The notes: generated by a model not told the origin, from the sequence alone. Positions 17,711-26,196 are shown, counted from the first letter of the stretch. The stretch: 64,000 nucleotides of DNA from a bacterium (Candidatus Blackallbacteria) CG13_big_fil_rev_8_21_14_2_50_49_14 (GCA_002783405.1 PFGG01000041.1:124001-188000), one strand, 5' to 3'. Made by a program: numbers and translations.

Positions 17711-18244
17711 TTAGCTTTCGAGCTCAGCCAGTACTGAATTGAGTAAGTCTTCACTGGAATGGCTGGATTCAATTAAACCTTTGAGCGCAGGTAAAATAGC
17801 TGGCAAATAGGAGCCTACGACTTCCAGGGTATCGACAACCAAGTCCAGGCTAATCTTTGAGCTATCAAAGCGCAAGGCGTATTGATAGGCGACTTCGCCC
17901 TCAGGAGAAACGAAGAGGGCCCCAAAGGGCAGGATTTCATTGCATCCCATTACACATTGGAAGCTCTCCAGGTGTCGGCTGGTCTCCAATTCTGCAAAGG
18001 AAACTGGCAAAACCATCTGAAATTGCAATGTGAGGGGGCCTTGTTTGCCTTTTTCGGGAGCATCGCTGATATACAGTCGAATCACAAATTGAAAGGCTTT
18101 TGGGTCTTCTGAAGCAGGATCTTCAAGGGCCACCAGCAGAGACTCCACCTCGCAATCGGGCGAGGCAGGCATCCATTCTATGGCAGCTCCTTCCTGCTGA
18201 AGGGCTGTAAATAGGAGGTGAAGGGGAGAGTTTGTTTTTGACAT
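17711..18244 (-). CDS. YbjN / type III chaperone-fold-like protein
   Basis: A 177-residue acidic soluble protein. The middle and C-terminus resemble the YbjN or type III secretion chaperone fold: FQCVMGCNEILPFGALFVSPEGEVAYQY split across beta strands, then LDLVVDTLEVVGSYLPAILPALKGL helices. Such proteins bind partner proteins or act as chaperones. The call rests on pattern rather than a specific motif. It is the last gene of a three-gene operon with DUF1697 and AcfC-like genes, 12 bp after the latter. Confidence 0.5.
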   Translation of the reverse strand: MSKTNSPLHLLFTALQQEGAAIEWMPASPDCEVESLLVALEDPASEDPKAFQFVIRLYISDAPEKGKQGPLTLQFQMVLPVSFAELETSRHLESFQCVMGCNEILPFGALFVSPEGEVAYQYALRFDSSKISLDLVVDTLEVVGSYLPAILPALKGLIESSHSSEDLLNSVLAELES

Positions 18245-18256
18245 ATTCTTTTCTTT

Positions 18257-19042
18257 CTATTGAGCGGATTCGGCTTTGAAGTTTTTTTTCCAGCCCCAAT
18301 GGGCAAAAATCTCGGCTCCCTGTTCAGACTTTAAGAAATCACGAAAAGCTTTGAGAGCGGGTTTCGTTTCTCCGCGTGTGCTGGGGACAATGGCAGTATC
18401 CCGATACAGGGCATATTCAGGTTCAATATTGACCAGATCAGCCAAACTTGGATTGGCGATTTGCCAGATATTCCAGATAATCCAGACATCCAATTGAGGT
18501 TCTTGACCCCAGAATTGTCGTGCTTCAGCGCTGTTTTTAGCTGCCACTTTAATATTTTGACGCAAAGCCTTCACTTTTTCAATCTCACCACTGCGTCCGA
18601 TCATGTCTTCCCATGCGCCTGTCTGGCCTGCTCCATTGACGACTAAAATATTCAAGCCTGGTTTTAAAAGGTCGCGTACCCCCCGAATCTTCTTCGGGTT
18701 GCCGGGTCTTACCAAAAGTGCCAAAGGTCTTAAATATAAAGGTTCGACTTTTGGGCTCGAAATTTGTCCCTCAAGGGCCAGGATAAAGTCACTCATCATG
18801 TGTTCAGAGCCAGAATATATCATGTCAGCATTTTCTTTTGCCTGCTGAAGCCAGGCAGAGGTGGGGCCAGCCGTGATTTCAACATGAATGGAGGTTTTTT
18901 GTTCAAAAACTTGGGCCGCTTCGCGCATGGCGGGGGCGGGGCCACCGGGCCCGTAAACGTGGAGAACTTCCTGGGCAGAGACAGCCTGGGCAAATACCAG
19001 ACTGCTCAGTACGAAGGTTTTTAGCAGGAGACTCAATTTCAA
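18257..19042 (-). CDS. AcfC-like periplasmic substrate-binding protein
   Basis: A 261-residue type II periplasmic binding protein. It starts at a TTG with GAGG about 9 bases upstream and has a classical signal peptide ending AVSA. It matches the accessory colonization factor AcfC group by its opening VLHVYGPGGPAPAMREAA, the YLRPLALLVRPGNPKKIRG block, the VVNGAGQTGAWEDMIGR block and the tail AEIFAHWGWKKNF. AcfC proteins are related to molybdate/sulfate binding proteins, and their ligand is uncertain. No ABC transporter genes lie beside it. Confidence 0.83.
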   Translation of the reverse strand: MKLSLLLKTFVLSSLVFAQAVSAQEVLHVYGPGGPAPAMREAAQVFEQKTSIHVEITAGPTSAWLQQAKENADMIYSGSEHMMSDFILALEGQISSPKVEPLYLRPLALLVRPGNPKKIRGVRDLLKPGLNILVVNGAGQTGAWEDMIGRSGEIEKVKALRQNIKVAAKNSAEARQFWGQEPQLDVWIIWNIWQIANPSLADLVNIEPEYALYRDTAIVPSTRGETKPALKAFRDFLKSEQGAEIFAHWGWKKNFKAESAQ

Positions 19043-19061
19043 AATCTTATCCTCAACTTTC

Positions 19062-19595
19062 TTATGGCTTTAACCGCTTAGACAATTTGTTTAGGGTATT
19101 CAGGTTGCGAAAAGTAATTTTTTGCTTCAATCTAGACTCAATCGCTTTGATGAGCTGACTTTGATGCACGCCTTGAGCACAATAGACATAGACTGCATGT
19201 TGACCGATATGCCAGTTCTCAGTTTTTGATTCGCCATTCAAAGTTTTGAGTTGGGAGAGCTCACTTTGATTGCTGAGAATTCCGATCTGAACTTTGGCAG
19301 GATCAAAGTTTTCAGGGGGAAAGGGGTTTTCTAAGCAGATATTTTCTAATTCCTGAAGCGGAAAGACCATGACTGGATTGTTTAAATTGAAGCGCTCAGC
19401 CAGGCCTTGAATAAAAGCTTGTTTGATGGCGGATTCAGATACTTCGTTGCTTGAAAAATAGAGGTTTCCACTGTTTAAGAGCGTTCCTGGGTTTTCAAAA
19501 CCTAAGTCGCGCATCATCAGGATCAAATCGGCCATGGCAATCCGATGGTGCTTGCCGACATTGATACCCCGCAAAAGGGCAATCCAAATTTGCAT
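19062..19595 (-). CDS. DUF1697 family protein
   Basis: A 177-residue DUF1697 protein. The family opening is clear: IALLRGINVGKHHRIAMADL, then GFENPGTLLNSGNLYFSS, and the closing FRNLNTLNKLSK. The function of this widespread family is unknown. It is the first gene of an operon, 19 bp before the AcfC-like gene. Confidence 0.92.
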   Translation of the reverse strand: MQIWIALLRGINVGKHHRIAMADLILMMRDLGFENPGTLLNSGNLYFSSNEVSESAIKQAFIQGLAERFNLNNPVMVFPLQELENICLENPFPPENFDPAKVQIGILSNQSELSQLKTLNGESKTENWHIGQHAVYVYCAQGVHQSQLIKAIESRLKQKITFRNLNTLNKLSKRLKP

Positions 19596-19640
19596 GAAAA
19601 TGCCTGCTTTTTCTTTTCAGTATAGCGAATCGGCAGGCAG

Positions 19641-19668
19641 AAAACCCCCCAGAATTTCTGGAGGGTTT
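19641..19668 (-). terminator. Rho-independent terminator of the riboswitch-controlled gene
   Basis: On the minus strand AAACCCTCCAGAA pairs with TTCTGGGGGGTTT with one mismatch, followed by TTTT. It lies 15 bases after the stop at 19684. Confidence 0.85.
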
Positions 19669-19683
19669 GATAAAGGCTGAGAT

Positions 19684-21147
19684 TTATTCAGTAAAACTGG
19701 TGCTGAGAGCCTGTCTGTGAATTTCGGCGATGCCACTGAGGGTATTGAAGCGAATGCCTATTCCCAAGGGCTGACCTGCAGCAGAGGTGCTGCTGCGCAG
19801 GCCTTCAACCAAGGTGGTAAAATAGCCGTCCAACCAGACTTGGCTGACTGTGAAGTTGGTACTGAAAGCCGTATGGTAGGCATCGCCATTTTCTCCGCTC
19901 AGGTAGTTATCCAACGCTTCTCCCAGATCCGCGATCAGGGCTTGTGCATCGGCTTGGCCTTCTGTCTCTGTCTGGTTGGTGCCACAACTCTGCCCGGCAT
20001 GGGTTTCGGCCAGACAGGCAGGATGTGCTTTGCCCATACTGCCCACAATAAACAAGGATTGATCCAGTTCTGACTGGCTACTGGGATAAAATGGCGTGAT
20101 CCAGTGGTTGACATCTTGGGTAAACCAGCCCCTGGCACGTTGCTGGGGATTGGCTTGAGGGGCAGCATCGTGGTTTCTGGCTGGCGTGGCCCGATCGGCT
20201 GGAAGCCAGAGATCAGGGTAATCGCTCTGGCTTAAAGAGGCCTGGCAATCTTCAACAACGCCCCCAATGGTGTTGATGCCCGCATCAAGAGCACCTTGAA
20301 CCCATCCTCCCGCTGTGCCAGTTTCATTACAGGCCCCTGAGGCGATGTTTCCCTCTGCCCCAGCCGCGTTGAGTTCACTTACCAGCGGTGAGAGATAGGC
20401 CACGATTTCTGAATAACTTGCGTTTTCGTGCACATCGGCATGAAGGCTCACGCGGTGGCCATAGCTGTTCTGGAGCAAATTCACAAGACTGTTTAAGTTA
20501 AAATCTCCATTCAGAGGGGTGTGAACGGTGGCTTCCCCCTGGTAGGTTCTAAGAAAATCATTCCCCAAACCGATCGACAAGCTCAGCCCTGCATTGTGCG
20601 CTGTTCTTGCGATTTGAATGAGATAATCGGTTTCTTGATCATTGGGAAGCATGGCATTTTCAACATGCAATTCCATGACCAGATTCAAAGTTCCTGAAGT
20701 GGGACGGGCTGGAATTCCACTCGGGCTAGAACTGGGGCGTGGGGCGGTGTAAGGGATTGCACTCGGCGTAGGGCTGGGCAAAGGTTTTGGCGTAAATTGG
20801 GGAGTGGGGCTTTTCAGTATTTGGGGCAAAGGACTTTGCTGACTTGAACGATCCGGCAGGGGGGAAGCAAAGTTTGTTTGATAAGGGGTGGGGGTAAGTT
20901 TGTTTTCAGTTGTATTTTCTTGCATTTGCGTTATTTCAGTCTGTGGGTTTGAAGTTGCTTGTGAATTGGAACCTGTCTGATTCTGTACAGAGGAAGCAGA
21001 ACGGATGGAGGTAGATTGTGTTGTTTGTGTTTGTTGCGGAGCTTGAATACTGAGTAAGGATTGCAGGATCTCAGGATTTTGACAGCCTGTGATCGTGGCG
21101 CAAGCTAAGCTTGCGCATAAAATTTGAGTGAGTTGAAATCTTTTCAT
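19684..21147 (-). CDS. Lipoprotein with Pro/Ser/Thr-rich stalk, unknown C-terminal domain
   Basis: A 487-residue lipoprotein. The lipobox ITGC places the lipidated Cys at residue 22. Residues about 30-150 are a low-complexity Gln/Ser/Thr then Pro/Ser/Thr stalk that would hold the rest away from the membrane. The C-terminal about 335 residues form a globular domain I cannot assign. It has an alternating strand-helix look (LNLVMELHVENAML, LSLSIGLGNDFLRTY, RVSLHADVHENASY, INTIGGVVEDC) suggestive of a barrel hydrolase or deacetylase-like fold, with several conserved-looking His and Asp residues and four Cys. The 5' leader is a cyclic-di-GMP-I riboswitch, implying a role in surface attachment or matrix. 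A terminator follows. Confidence 0.75.
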   Translation of the reverse strand: MKRFQLTQILCASLACATITGCQNPEILQSLLSIQAPQQTQTTQSTSIRSASSVQNQTGSNSQATSNPQTEITQMQENTTENKLTPTPYQTNFASPLPDRSSQQSPLPQILKSPTPQFTPKPLPSPTPSAIPYTAPRPSSSPSGIPARPTSGTLNLVMELHVENAMLPNDQETDYLIQIARTAHNAGLSLSIGLGNDFLRTYQGEATVHTPLNGDFNLNSLVNLLQNSYGHRVSLHADVHENASYSEIVAYLSPLVSELNAAGAEGNIASGACNETGTAGGWVQGALDAGINTIGGVVEDCQASLSQSDYPDLWLPADRATPARNHDAAPQANPQQRARGWFTQDVNHWITPFYPSSQSELDQSLFIVGSMGKAHPACLAETHAGQSCGTNQTETEGQADAQALIADLGEALDNYLSGENGDAYHTAFSTNFTVSQVWLDGYFTTLVEGLRSSTSAAGQPLGIGIRFNTLSGIAEIHRQALSTSFTE

Positions 21148-21178
21148 AATCCATGATTCTCCCTAAGGTTTTTTTATT

Positions 21179-21246
21179 GGGCAACCCGGCTGACTGCTTG
21201 AGTCCCGTGGCTTTGCGTCCTCACCTCACGGTGAGTTTGCCTTTTT
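21179..21246 (-). ncRNA. Cyclic-di-GMP-I (GEMM) riboswitch aptamer
   Basis: Read on the minus strand, the leader has the GEMM signature in order: GGCAAAC (21235-21241), a perfect P2 helix CTCACC/GGTGAG closed by a GTGA (GNRA) tetraloop, then GACGCAAAGCC (21209-21219), a short P3, and GCCGGGTTGCC near 21180. The G immediately before GCAAAC corresponds to the G20 that favours c-di-GMP over cGAMP. The aptamer ends about 30 bases before the lipoprotein ATG, and AGGGAG lies between, so translational control is likely. Just upstream is a perfect hairpin, CCCTCC-GCAA-GGGAGG (21247-21262), whose TCCCT could alternatively pair with the AGGGA of the ribosome binding site. Confidence 0.88.
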
Positions 21247-21452
21247 CCTCCCTTGCGGAGGGATAGTTTGATTATCCTCAACTTGAGAGGGCTTTGCGAT
21301 GCGCTCCAATACAGCTTTTGTGTTAGCTTGCTGGCATGAAAAATGTGATCAGCTTGACAATTTGGCAAGTAAATTTATTAAGCATTGCTTGCTCGAAGCT
21401 TGTCTTTTCAGCTTTAGAGGGGCTTCAGAGTTTGCCACAAACAGGGGGTAAG

Positions 21453-21483
21453 AAAAAAAGAACCTCCTTTTCAGGAGATTCTT
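21453..21483 (-). terminator. Rho-independent terminator
   Basis: On the minus strand an 11-bp stem (AAGAATCTCCT with AGGAGGTTCTT, one wobble) closed by a GAAA tetraloop is followed by seven T. It ends the gene whose stop is at 21517. Confidence 0.92.
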
Positions 21484-21516
21484 TAATTTGTAAATTTAAA
21501 TTCGTTTGATTCAGGC

Positions 21517-22092
21517 TTAATCTTCAAGACCCAATTTATTCATAAAACCGGGATCCAAAGGTTCTATCGCTGGTTGGGGCGTTTTTTTGTAAATTTCAAT
21601 TGGATTGGGGAAGGGTTTAATCCGGGGGAAGGGATCTACAGAGGGTTTCCCGACATGGGGTGGAATTCTGTTTTCGGCAACGGCATCGGCGATTTGATAC
21701 ATTTTTTGGAGAATATCGCGTTCCCATTGTGAGGTCTCATTGCTGCCCATGCGTTTGACGATATTGTCTTTCAGATCATCCAATTCACCAGGGGTCATGC
21801 CCTCAATGTTTTCATGAAACGAATTCAGGGCATCGCGTTGGGCTCCGGGATATTTTGCACTGGCTTGAGCCAATGTTTTTTCAATACTTTTGTTATTGCT
21901 GTGAAAGAAAGTTTCGGGAGGAATGACACAACCTCCGGGTAAAATGGAGTTGATATGTGAGTCTTTGGCGTGAATCGCTTGGGCAAATTCATTTTCACTG
22001 TTTTTGATCTGGGCATGTGTTGCTTTTGCTTCACTTCCCCCTGAGGTTTTTGCGATTTGGGCCAGATGATTCTGATTGGGTTGAATTTGCAT
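21517..22092 (-). CDS. Hypothetical protein, 191 residues
   Basis: I do not recognise this protein. It has no signal peptide or membrane segment. The N-terminal 45 residues are polar and Gln/Asn-rich, and the middle (GMTPGELDDLKDNIVKRMG, then WERDILQKMYQIADAV) looks helical. The C-terminal 45 residues are Pro-rich (PRIKPFPNPIEIYKKTP). AGGAG lies about 10 bases before the ATG, and a strong terminator follows 34 bases after the stop, so it is a clean monocistronic gene. Confidence 0.75.
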   Translation of the reverse strand: MQIQPNQNHLAQIAKTSGGSEAKATHAQIKNSENEFAQAIHAKDSHINSILPGGCVIPPETFFHSNNKSIEKTLAQASAKYPGAQRDALNSFHENIEGMTPGELDDLKDNIVKRMGSNETSQWERDILQKMYQIADAVAENRIPPHVGKPSVDPFPRIKPFPNPIEIYKKTPQPAIEPLDPGFMNKLGLED

Positions 22093-22217
22093 TGATGAAT
22101 GACTCCTGAAGCTTGATAATTTAACTTATCCTTTCAAATAGGCGCTTCTTGTTCAAAAAAATAAATATTAATCCAAGCTTAAATTTATTAAGCTGAACTT
22201 TTTGTTGATAAACCTCA

Positions 22218-22239
22218 GAAAAGATCGTTAGATCTTTTC
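22218..22239. other. Perfect 9-bp hairpin across a stop codon
   Basis: GAAAAGATC at 22218-22226 and GATCTTTTC at 22231-22239 are perfect inverted repeats around GTTA, covering the stop codon of the small minus-strand gene. No long T-run follows, so it may be a weak terminator or a 3'-end stabilising structure for the ybeY-manC operon. Confidence 0.5.
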
Positions 22240-22455
22240 TTCAAACAGCTTTAATTTTTTGAGCAAAATAGCGTAAGTATTTTTTGAAATCTCAACATGT
22301 TCTTCTTTAAGATTTTCATAATCAAGCGTGGCGAAGGAGACTTTTTTGCTCCAGGTATTTTTGAGTTTATCCCATTCTTTTTTCTGGGCCAGATTTCGAA
22401 TAAAGCAGAGAGGTTCTTCCTCTTCACCTGAACTCGGACAGACTTGAGATTCCAA
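22228..22455 (-). CDS. Small hypothetical protein, 75 residues, TTG start
   Basis: A likely small gene just downstream of the amine oxidase. The TTG at 22455 has AAAGGG 5 bases upstream. The product is charged and helical (NLAQKKEWDKLKNTW, ENLKEEHVEISKNTYAILL) with two Cys flanking a Glu run. The same frame is open further upstream through the amine oxidase, but only in antisense-like shadow composition. It begins 10 bases after the oxidase stop. It could also be a degenerate remnant; no family recognised. Confidence 0.4.
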   Translation of the reverse strand: MESQVCPSSGEEEEPLCFIRNLAQKKEWDKLKNTWSKKVSFATLDYENLKEEHVEISKNTYAILLKKLKLFEEKI

Positions 22456-22465
22456 ATTGGCCCTT

Positions 22466-23830
22466 TCAAGGATTGGACGCGTTGCTGATTTCTTGAGCCG
22501 CGCGTAAGCCTGAAAGATAGGCGCCATGCACGGTGCTGAAGTGATAGCGTTCGGTTGCTTCGCCAGCAAAGAAGAGGATCTCTTCGATGTTTTTTGCAAG
22601 GTTTTCACGCATAGGAGGGAGGGCACCCAGCGCATTAAAAGAATAAGACCCATAAGAAAATGGATCTTCTCCCCAACGCGTAATTTGGTAATCACTGGGT
22701 TTGGGAATATTTTTGCCGAAGATGGTCTGAAGGGTTTGCATTGCGCTGGAGACGATCTCCTGATCCGACCATTTTTCCATGCTTTTGGCTTTTTCACCTG
22801 AGCTGAATCCCAAAAGAATCGGGAGCTGAAAGGTTCGCTTGAGGCTGAGCCATTCCGTCCAAGCGGCTTGACCCTGGGGAATTTTCTCGATCCAATCAGA
22901 CTGTTCAGGCCAGAAGGCACGAGGAAAACGCAAATAGAGTTTGTTGAGAATCCCCATTCCCAGTGCTTGGATCGCTTTTGTTTTTTCCTGAGGCAGGGCC
23001 GGGCTGAATTGAATTTTTCCGGCTTTCAGGACTCCCAAGGGCACGGTCACCAAGACACGATCGGCGAGATAGGTTTTGTTTTGTGTTTTAACAACAATTT
23101 CGTCTTCAGACCAGTCTATCGATTTTACCTCTTGATTGAGAGTATATTGAATGCCTTTTGCAAGCGCTTGAATCAAGATCTGATAGCCTTGGCTAAAAAG
23201 AGCATCCGGGCCATCGAATTCTGCTTCGGATTCATACCATTGGGCAGAGAGTAGCTTGCTGCTGCCAGCATATTCCTGCTCAATTCGGGCACTGATTAAA
23301 AAATCAACCCACTGCTGATCCTGTCTTGACAGAGACTGATATTTCACACCCTTGTAAACAGCTGATTGGAGGGATTGATCCTTGTTTTGCTGGTTGGCTT
23401 GCTGTATCGCGCTTTGGATTTTATGCCAGAGTGATTCGAGGTGTGCCTCCTGACTTTGATTTAACGCTTTGCCATCGCTTGTATAGATTGAATAGCGATC
23501 ATAACTGGTTTGAACTGTTTTGGCTTGAATTTGGGCGGCGAGCGCTGTTAAGGGGTTGTCTTTGACACCATGGATCCAACTGGCACCCAAATCCAGAGGT
23601 GTATCTTTCCAGTTTTGACTGGTCCAGATTCTTCCTCCCAAACGGTTGCGCCCTTCAAGCACCACTACTTCATAGCCTTTTTTGACAAGCGTTTGGGCTG
23701 CGGCCAGGCCCGACATGCCTGCCCCTATGATCAGAATACGTTCTTCTGCTGAAGCTGCCCTTGCCTTGAAGGGTATTTGAGCACCCGCAAGAATCCAGCC
23801 CATTAAGATGAGGAACTCACGTCGGTTCAA
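22466..23830 (-). CDS. Flavin monoamine oxidase family protein with Tat-type signal
   Basis: A 454-residue FAD-dependent amine oxidase. The start is placed at the TTG at 23830 (MNRREFL), which has GGAGG 7 bases upstream. Starting there puts a twin-arginine signal (NRREFLILMG, then a hydrophobic run ending KARAAS) right at the N-terminus. The FAD dinucleotide-binding motif is IIGAGMSGLAAAQTL, followed by LEGRNRLGGRI. The C-terminal FAD loop is FFAGEATERYHFSTVHGAYLSG. The substrate is unknown (amines or amino acids). It lies third in the ybeY-manC operon, 40 bp after manC. Confidence 0.88.
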   Translation of the reverse strand: MNRREFLILMGWILAGAQIPFKARAASAEERILIIGAGMSGLAAAQTLVKKGYEVVVLEGRNRLGGRIWTSQNWKDTPLDLGASWIHGVKDNPLTALAAQIQAKTVQTSYDRYSIYTSDGKALNQSQEAHLESLWHKIQSAIQQANQQNKDQSLQSAVYKGVKYQSLSRQDQQWVDFLISARIEQEYAGSSKLLSAQWYESEAEFDGPDALFSQGYQILIQALAKGIQYTLNQEVKSIDWSEDEIVVKTQNKTYLADRVLVTVPLGVLKAGKIQFSPALPQEKTKAIQALGMGILNKLYLRFPRAFWPEQSDWIEKIPQGQAAWTEWLSLKRTFQLPILLGFSSGEKAKSMEKWSDQEIVSSAMQTLQTIFGKNIPKPSDYQITRWGEDPFSYGSYSFNALGALPPMRENLAKNIEEILFFAGEATERYHFSTVHGAYLSGLRAAQEISNASNP

Positions 23831-23870
23831 AAATGCGCCTCCAGGCGTTGATTGATTCGATTTTTGAGAC

Positions 23871-24944
23871 CTAAAGCAGGCGATCTTTGCCTTGCATTTC
23901 AAGGTATTTTACTGCCGCTCTGACTTCTTGAGAATGATCGCGATTACAGATTAAAAGTGCATCTTCGGTGTCTACGACGATTAAATTTTCAACGCCAATC
24001 ACGGCGGTAAATTTATGCGGTGAATAGATATAGGAATTTCGTGTTTCTTTGACAAATACTTCGCCAGTCAAAGCATTTCCTTCTCGGTTTTTTTGACTGA
24101 GTGAGTAAACACTTTCCCAGGAGCCGATATCGCTCCAACCAAAATTCCCACGCAGGGTAAAGACCTGGTTTGATTTCTCCAATACTGCATAATCGATTGA
24201 AATGGGAGGCAAATCTGAATAGACCTCTTCAAGTTTTTGAGCAAAATCTGGAGCCAGAACTGAGTCAGGTAGGGCTTGCAGTGCCGTGTAGATTTCTGGG
24301 CTATGCCTTTCCATTTCGGCCTGAATGGTGTCTGCTCTCCAGATAAACATGCCTGAATTCCAGAGATAATCTCCTGAGGATACGTATTGGATAGCTCTTT
24401 CCAGATCTGGTTTTTCAACAAATTCCAATACCTTACAGATTGCCTCACCTTGATTGCGAATATGCAAATAACCATAGCCTGTTTCAGGCCGATCCGGCTC
24501 AACTCCCAGCGTGACCAAATAGGGGCCTGTTTGAGCGAAATCAAGCGCCAGTTGAATCTGTTGGATAAATAAGTCTGTCATTTGAATCATATGATCGGCT
24601 GGCAAAACCAACATGAGTGCATTGGGGTCTCGCGCCAAAAGCAGTTTGGCTGCCAATCCAATACATGCCGCTGTGTTGCGACCCATGGGTTCTGCGATCA
24701 GATTTTCAGGCTGCCAATCAGCAAGTTGCTCGCGAATTAAATCGGCCTGTAACTCATGGGTAATAATAATTTGATGGCTGCGGGGGATCAGGTTTTTCAG
24801 TCGGGAAAGGGTCTCTTGAATCAGGGTGTTTTCGCCAAAAATATTCAGGAGCTGTTTGGGCAAGGCCTGTCGGCTCCGTGGCCAGAAGCGTGAACCACTG
24901 CCTCCAGCCAGGACGACTGCATAAATCGACTTTTCAGCCGACAT
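23871..24944 (-). CDS. manC: Mannose-1-phosphate guanylyltransferase
   Basis: A 357-residue GDP-mannose pyrophosphorylase that makes GDP-mannose from mannose-1-phosphate and GTP for glycan synthesis. The nucleotidyltransferase signature is LAGGSGSRFWPRSRQALPKQ. The sugar-phosphate motif FVEKP and the block LWNSGMFIW are present, as is SIDYAVLE. It lacks the C-terminal phosphomannose isomerase half found in bifunctional proteins, so it is the short monofunctional type. It overlaps ybeY by 11 bp. Confidence 0.92.
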   Translation of the reverse strand: MSAEKSIYAVVLAGGSGSRFWPRSRQALPKQLLNIFGENTLIQETLSRLKNLIPRSHQIIITHELQADLIREQLADWQPENLIAEPMGRNTAACIGLAAKLLLARDPNALMLVLPADHMIQMTDLFIQQIQLALDFAQTGPYLVTLGVEPDRPETGYGYLHIRNQGEAICKVLEFVEKPDLERAIQYVSSGDYLWNSGMFIWRADTIQAEMERHSPEIYTALQALPDSVLAPDFAQKLEEVYSDLPPISIDYAVLEKSNQVFTLRGNFGWSDIGSWESVYSLSQKNREGNALTGEVFVKETRNSYIYSPHKFTAVIGVENLIVVDTEDALLICNRDHSQEVRAAVKYLEMQGKDRLL

Positions 24945-25401
24945 TGGCCTGTTTAAAACATTCAGGGAAATGGGCTTCTAATAATTCACGCTGCAATTTA
25001 AACATAATCTCTTCTTCTTCAGGTTCCTGATGGTCATAACCCATCAGATGAAGAAAACCATGGGTGACCAAAAATGCCAATTCACGATCCAGGCTGTTTC
25101 CTACTTCTTGAGCCTGTTCATTTGCTTTTTCCAGGGAGATGACAAGGTCACCCAAGAGATTGTTTTCCATGCCTTGAGGAAAGGAAAGCACATCTGTGGG
25201 CATGTCTTTTTCACGGTACTCCAGATTGAGTCTGTGTATCGTCTGGTTATCGCAGAAGGTTACGCTGACAGTTGTTTCGGGTGCACAATCCATGGCTTTG
25301 CCTAGGCTTTCCAGATAGGCAACAAAGCGGTGGTTATCCAAGTGGTAATTTAAGCGCGCAGGCAGTTCAGGATCGATGTCGAGATTAATAAAGATTTCCA
25401 T
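24934..25401 (-). CDS. ybeY: Endoribonuclease YbeY (rRNA maturation factor)
   Basis: A 155-residue YbeY, a zinc metalloendoribonuclease for 16S rRNA 3'-end maturation and ribosome quality control. The zinc motif HGFLHLMGYDH is intact, and DVLSFP and the NLEYR block are typical. GAGG precedes the ATG. It heads an operon with manC and an amine oxidase, an unusual partnership, since ybeY is more often next to era or phoH. Confidence 0.95.
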   Translation of the reverse strand: MEIFINLDIDPELPARLNYHLDNHRFVAYLESLGKAMDCAPETTVSVTFCDNQTIHRLNLEYREKDMPTDVLSFPQGMENNLLGDLVISLEKANEQAQEVGNSLDRELAFLVTHGFLHLMGYDHQEPEEEEIMFKLQRELLEAHFPECFKQANVG

Positions 25402-25539
25402 GTTTCCTCAAAAAAAATTGAATCTTGATCATTATAACCTGAGCCCTGGGTCAAAAAGAATTTAAGCCTTGAAGAGCAAACAACTGAGATATTCGGCTTT
25501 TCCGGCTCTACCACCTCCCTTACCCTCTCTGGTCTGGAG

Positions 25540-25545
25540 TATAAT
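25540..25545 (+). promoter_or_regulatory. -10 box upstream of gmk
   Basis: A perfect TATAAT lies 19 bp before the gmk ATG at 25564, implying a very short leader. No good -35 hexamer is seen 16-18 bp upstream (CCCTTA at best), so strength is uncertain. Confidence 0.45.
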
Positions 25546-25563
25546 GAATTTATAGGCAAAGCT

Positions 25564-26196
25564 ATGCAAACGAAAATGGATACGGTTATTGAGTCCCTGA
25601 AACAACGGAGAGAAGGTGTTCTTTTTGTTATTTCTGGACCTTCTGGTGCAGGTAAAGGAACCATTGTTCAATCTTTGCTTCCCCGCCATCAAGACTTGCA
25701 TCTTTCAGTTTCAATGACTACCCGTCAACCTCGGCCCGGAGAAATCGAAGGACAACATTATTTCTTCGTCAGCCAGGATGAATTTGAAACCCGTATCAGT
25801 CAGGGAGAGTTCTTGGAATATGCGCGCTATAATGGGCAATATTATGGCACTCCCCGTAGTTTTGCATTGAATAAAATTGCGCAGGGTCAAGACGTGATCC
25901 TCGAGATTGAAGTACAAGGGGCCCAGCAAGTACGAAAGAACTGGAATAAACGTTCTGTTCTGCTTTTTGTAATCCCCCCTACTTGGTCTAATCTGGAGTC
26001 ACGTTTGCGTCAGCGCAGTACCGAGTCCGAATCTGCCATTCAGGCACGCCTGAACAGGGCAAATGAAGAAATGGGCTATTTACCAGACTATGATTATTAC
26101 GTGATCAATGATCAGCTCGAAGAGGCAGTCATTGCTGTTTCGAGCATTATTGATGCGGAACGTCAGCGAATCATTACCACTTCCACGGGAGAATAG
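25564..26196 (+). CDS. gmk: Guanylate kinase
   Basis: A 210-residue guanylate kinase that phosphorylates GMP to GDP. The P-loop is SGPSGAGKGT, followed by the GMP-binding SMTTRQPRPGEIEGQHYFF and the EYARYNGQYYGTP block. AGG lies 8 bases before the ATG; a second in-frame ATG at 25576 is also possible. It is followed 6 bp later by rpoZ, a conserved pairing. Confidence 0.95.
   Translation: MQTKMDTVIESLKQRREGVLFVISGPSGAGKGTIVQSLLPRHQDLHLSVSMTTRQPRPGEIEGQHYFFVSQDEFETRISQGEFLEYARYNGQYYGTPRSFALNKIAQGQDVILEIEVQGAQQVRKNWNKRSVLLFVIPPTWSNLESRLRQRSTESESAIQARLNRANEEMGYLPDYDYYVINDQLEEAVIAVSSIIDAERQRIITTSTGE

Noticed and set aside
21289-21312. A second GCAAAGCC-like string upstream of the riboswitch, suggesting a tandem aptamer
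   Set aside because: The GGCAAAC, P2 helix and GGGTTACC-type end are missing, so it is not a second GEMM element.
21174-21368. A 64-codon minus-strand open frame over the riboswitch region
   Set aside because: It overlies the aptamer, lacks a ribosome binding site and gives no sensible protein.
22466-22920. A longer 230-codon version of the small gene at 22228, extending through the amine oxidase
   Set aside because: The first two thirds is out-of-frame shadow of the oxidase with arginine/serine-rich shadow composition; only the last 75 codons look like protein.
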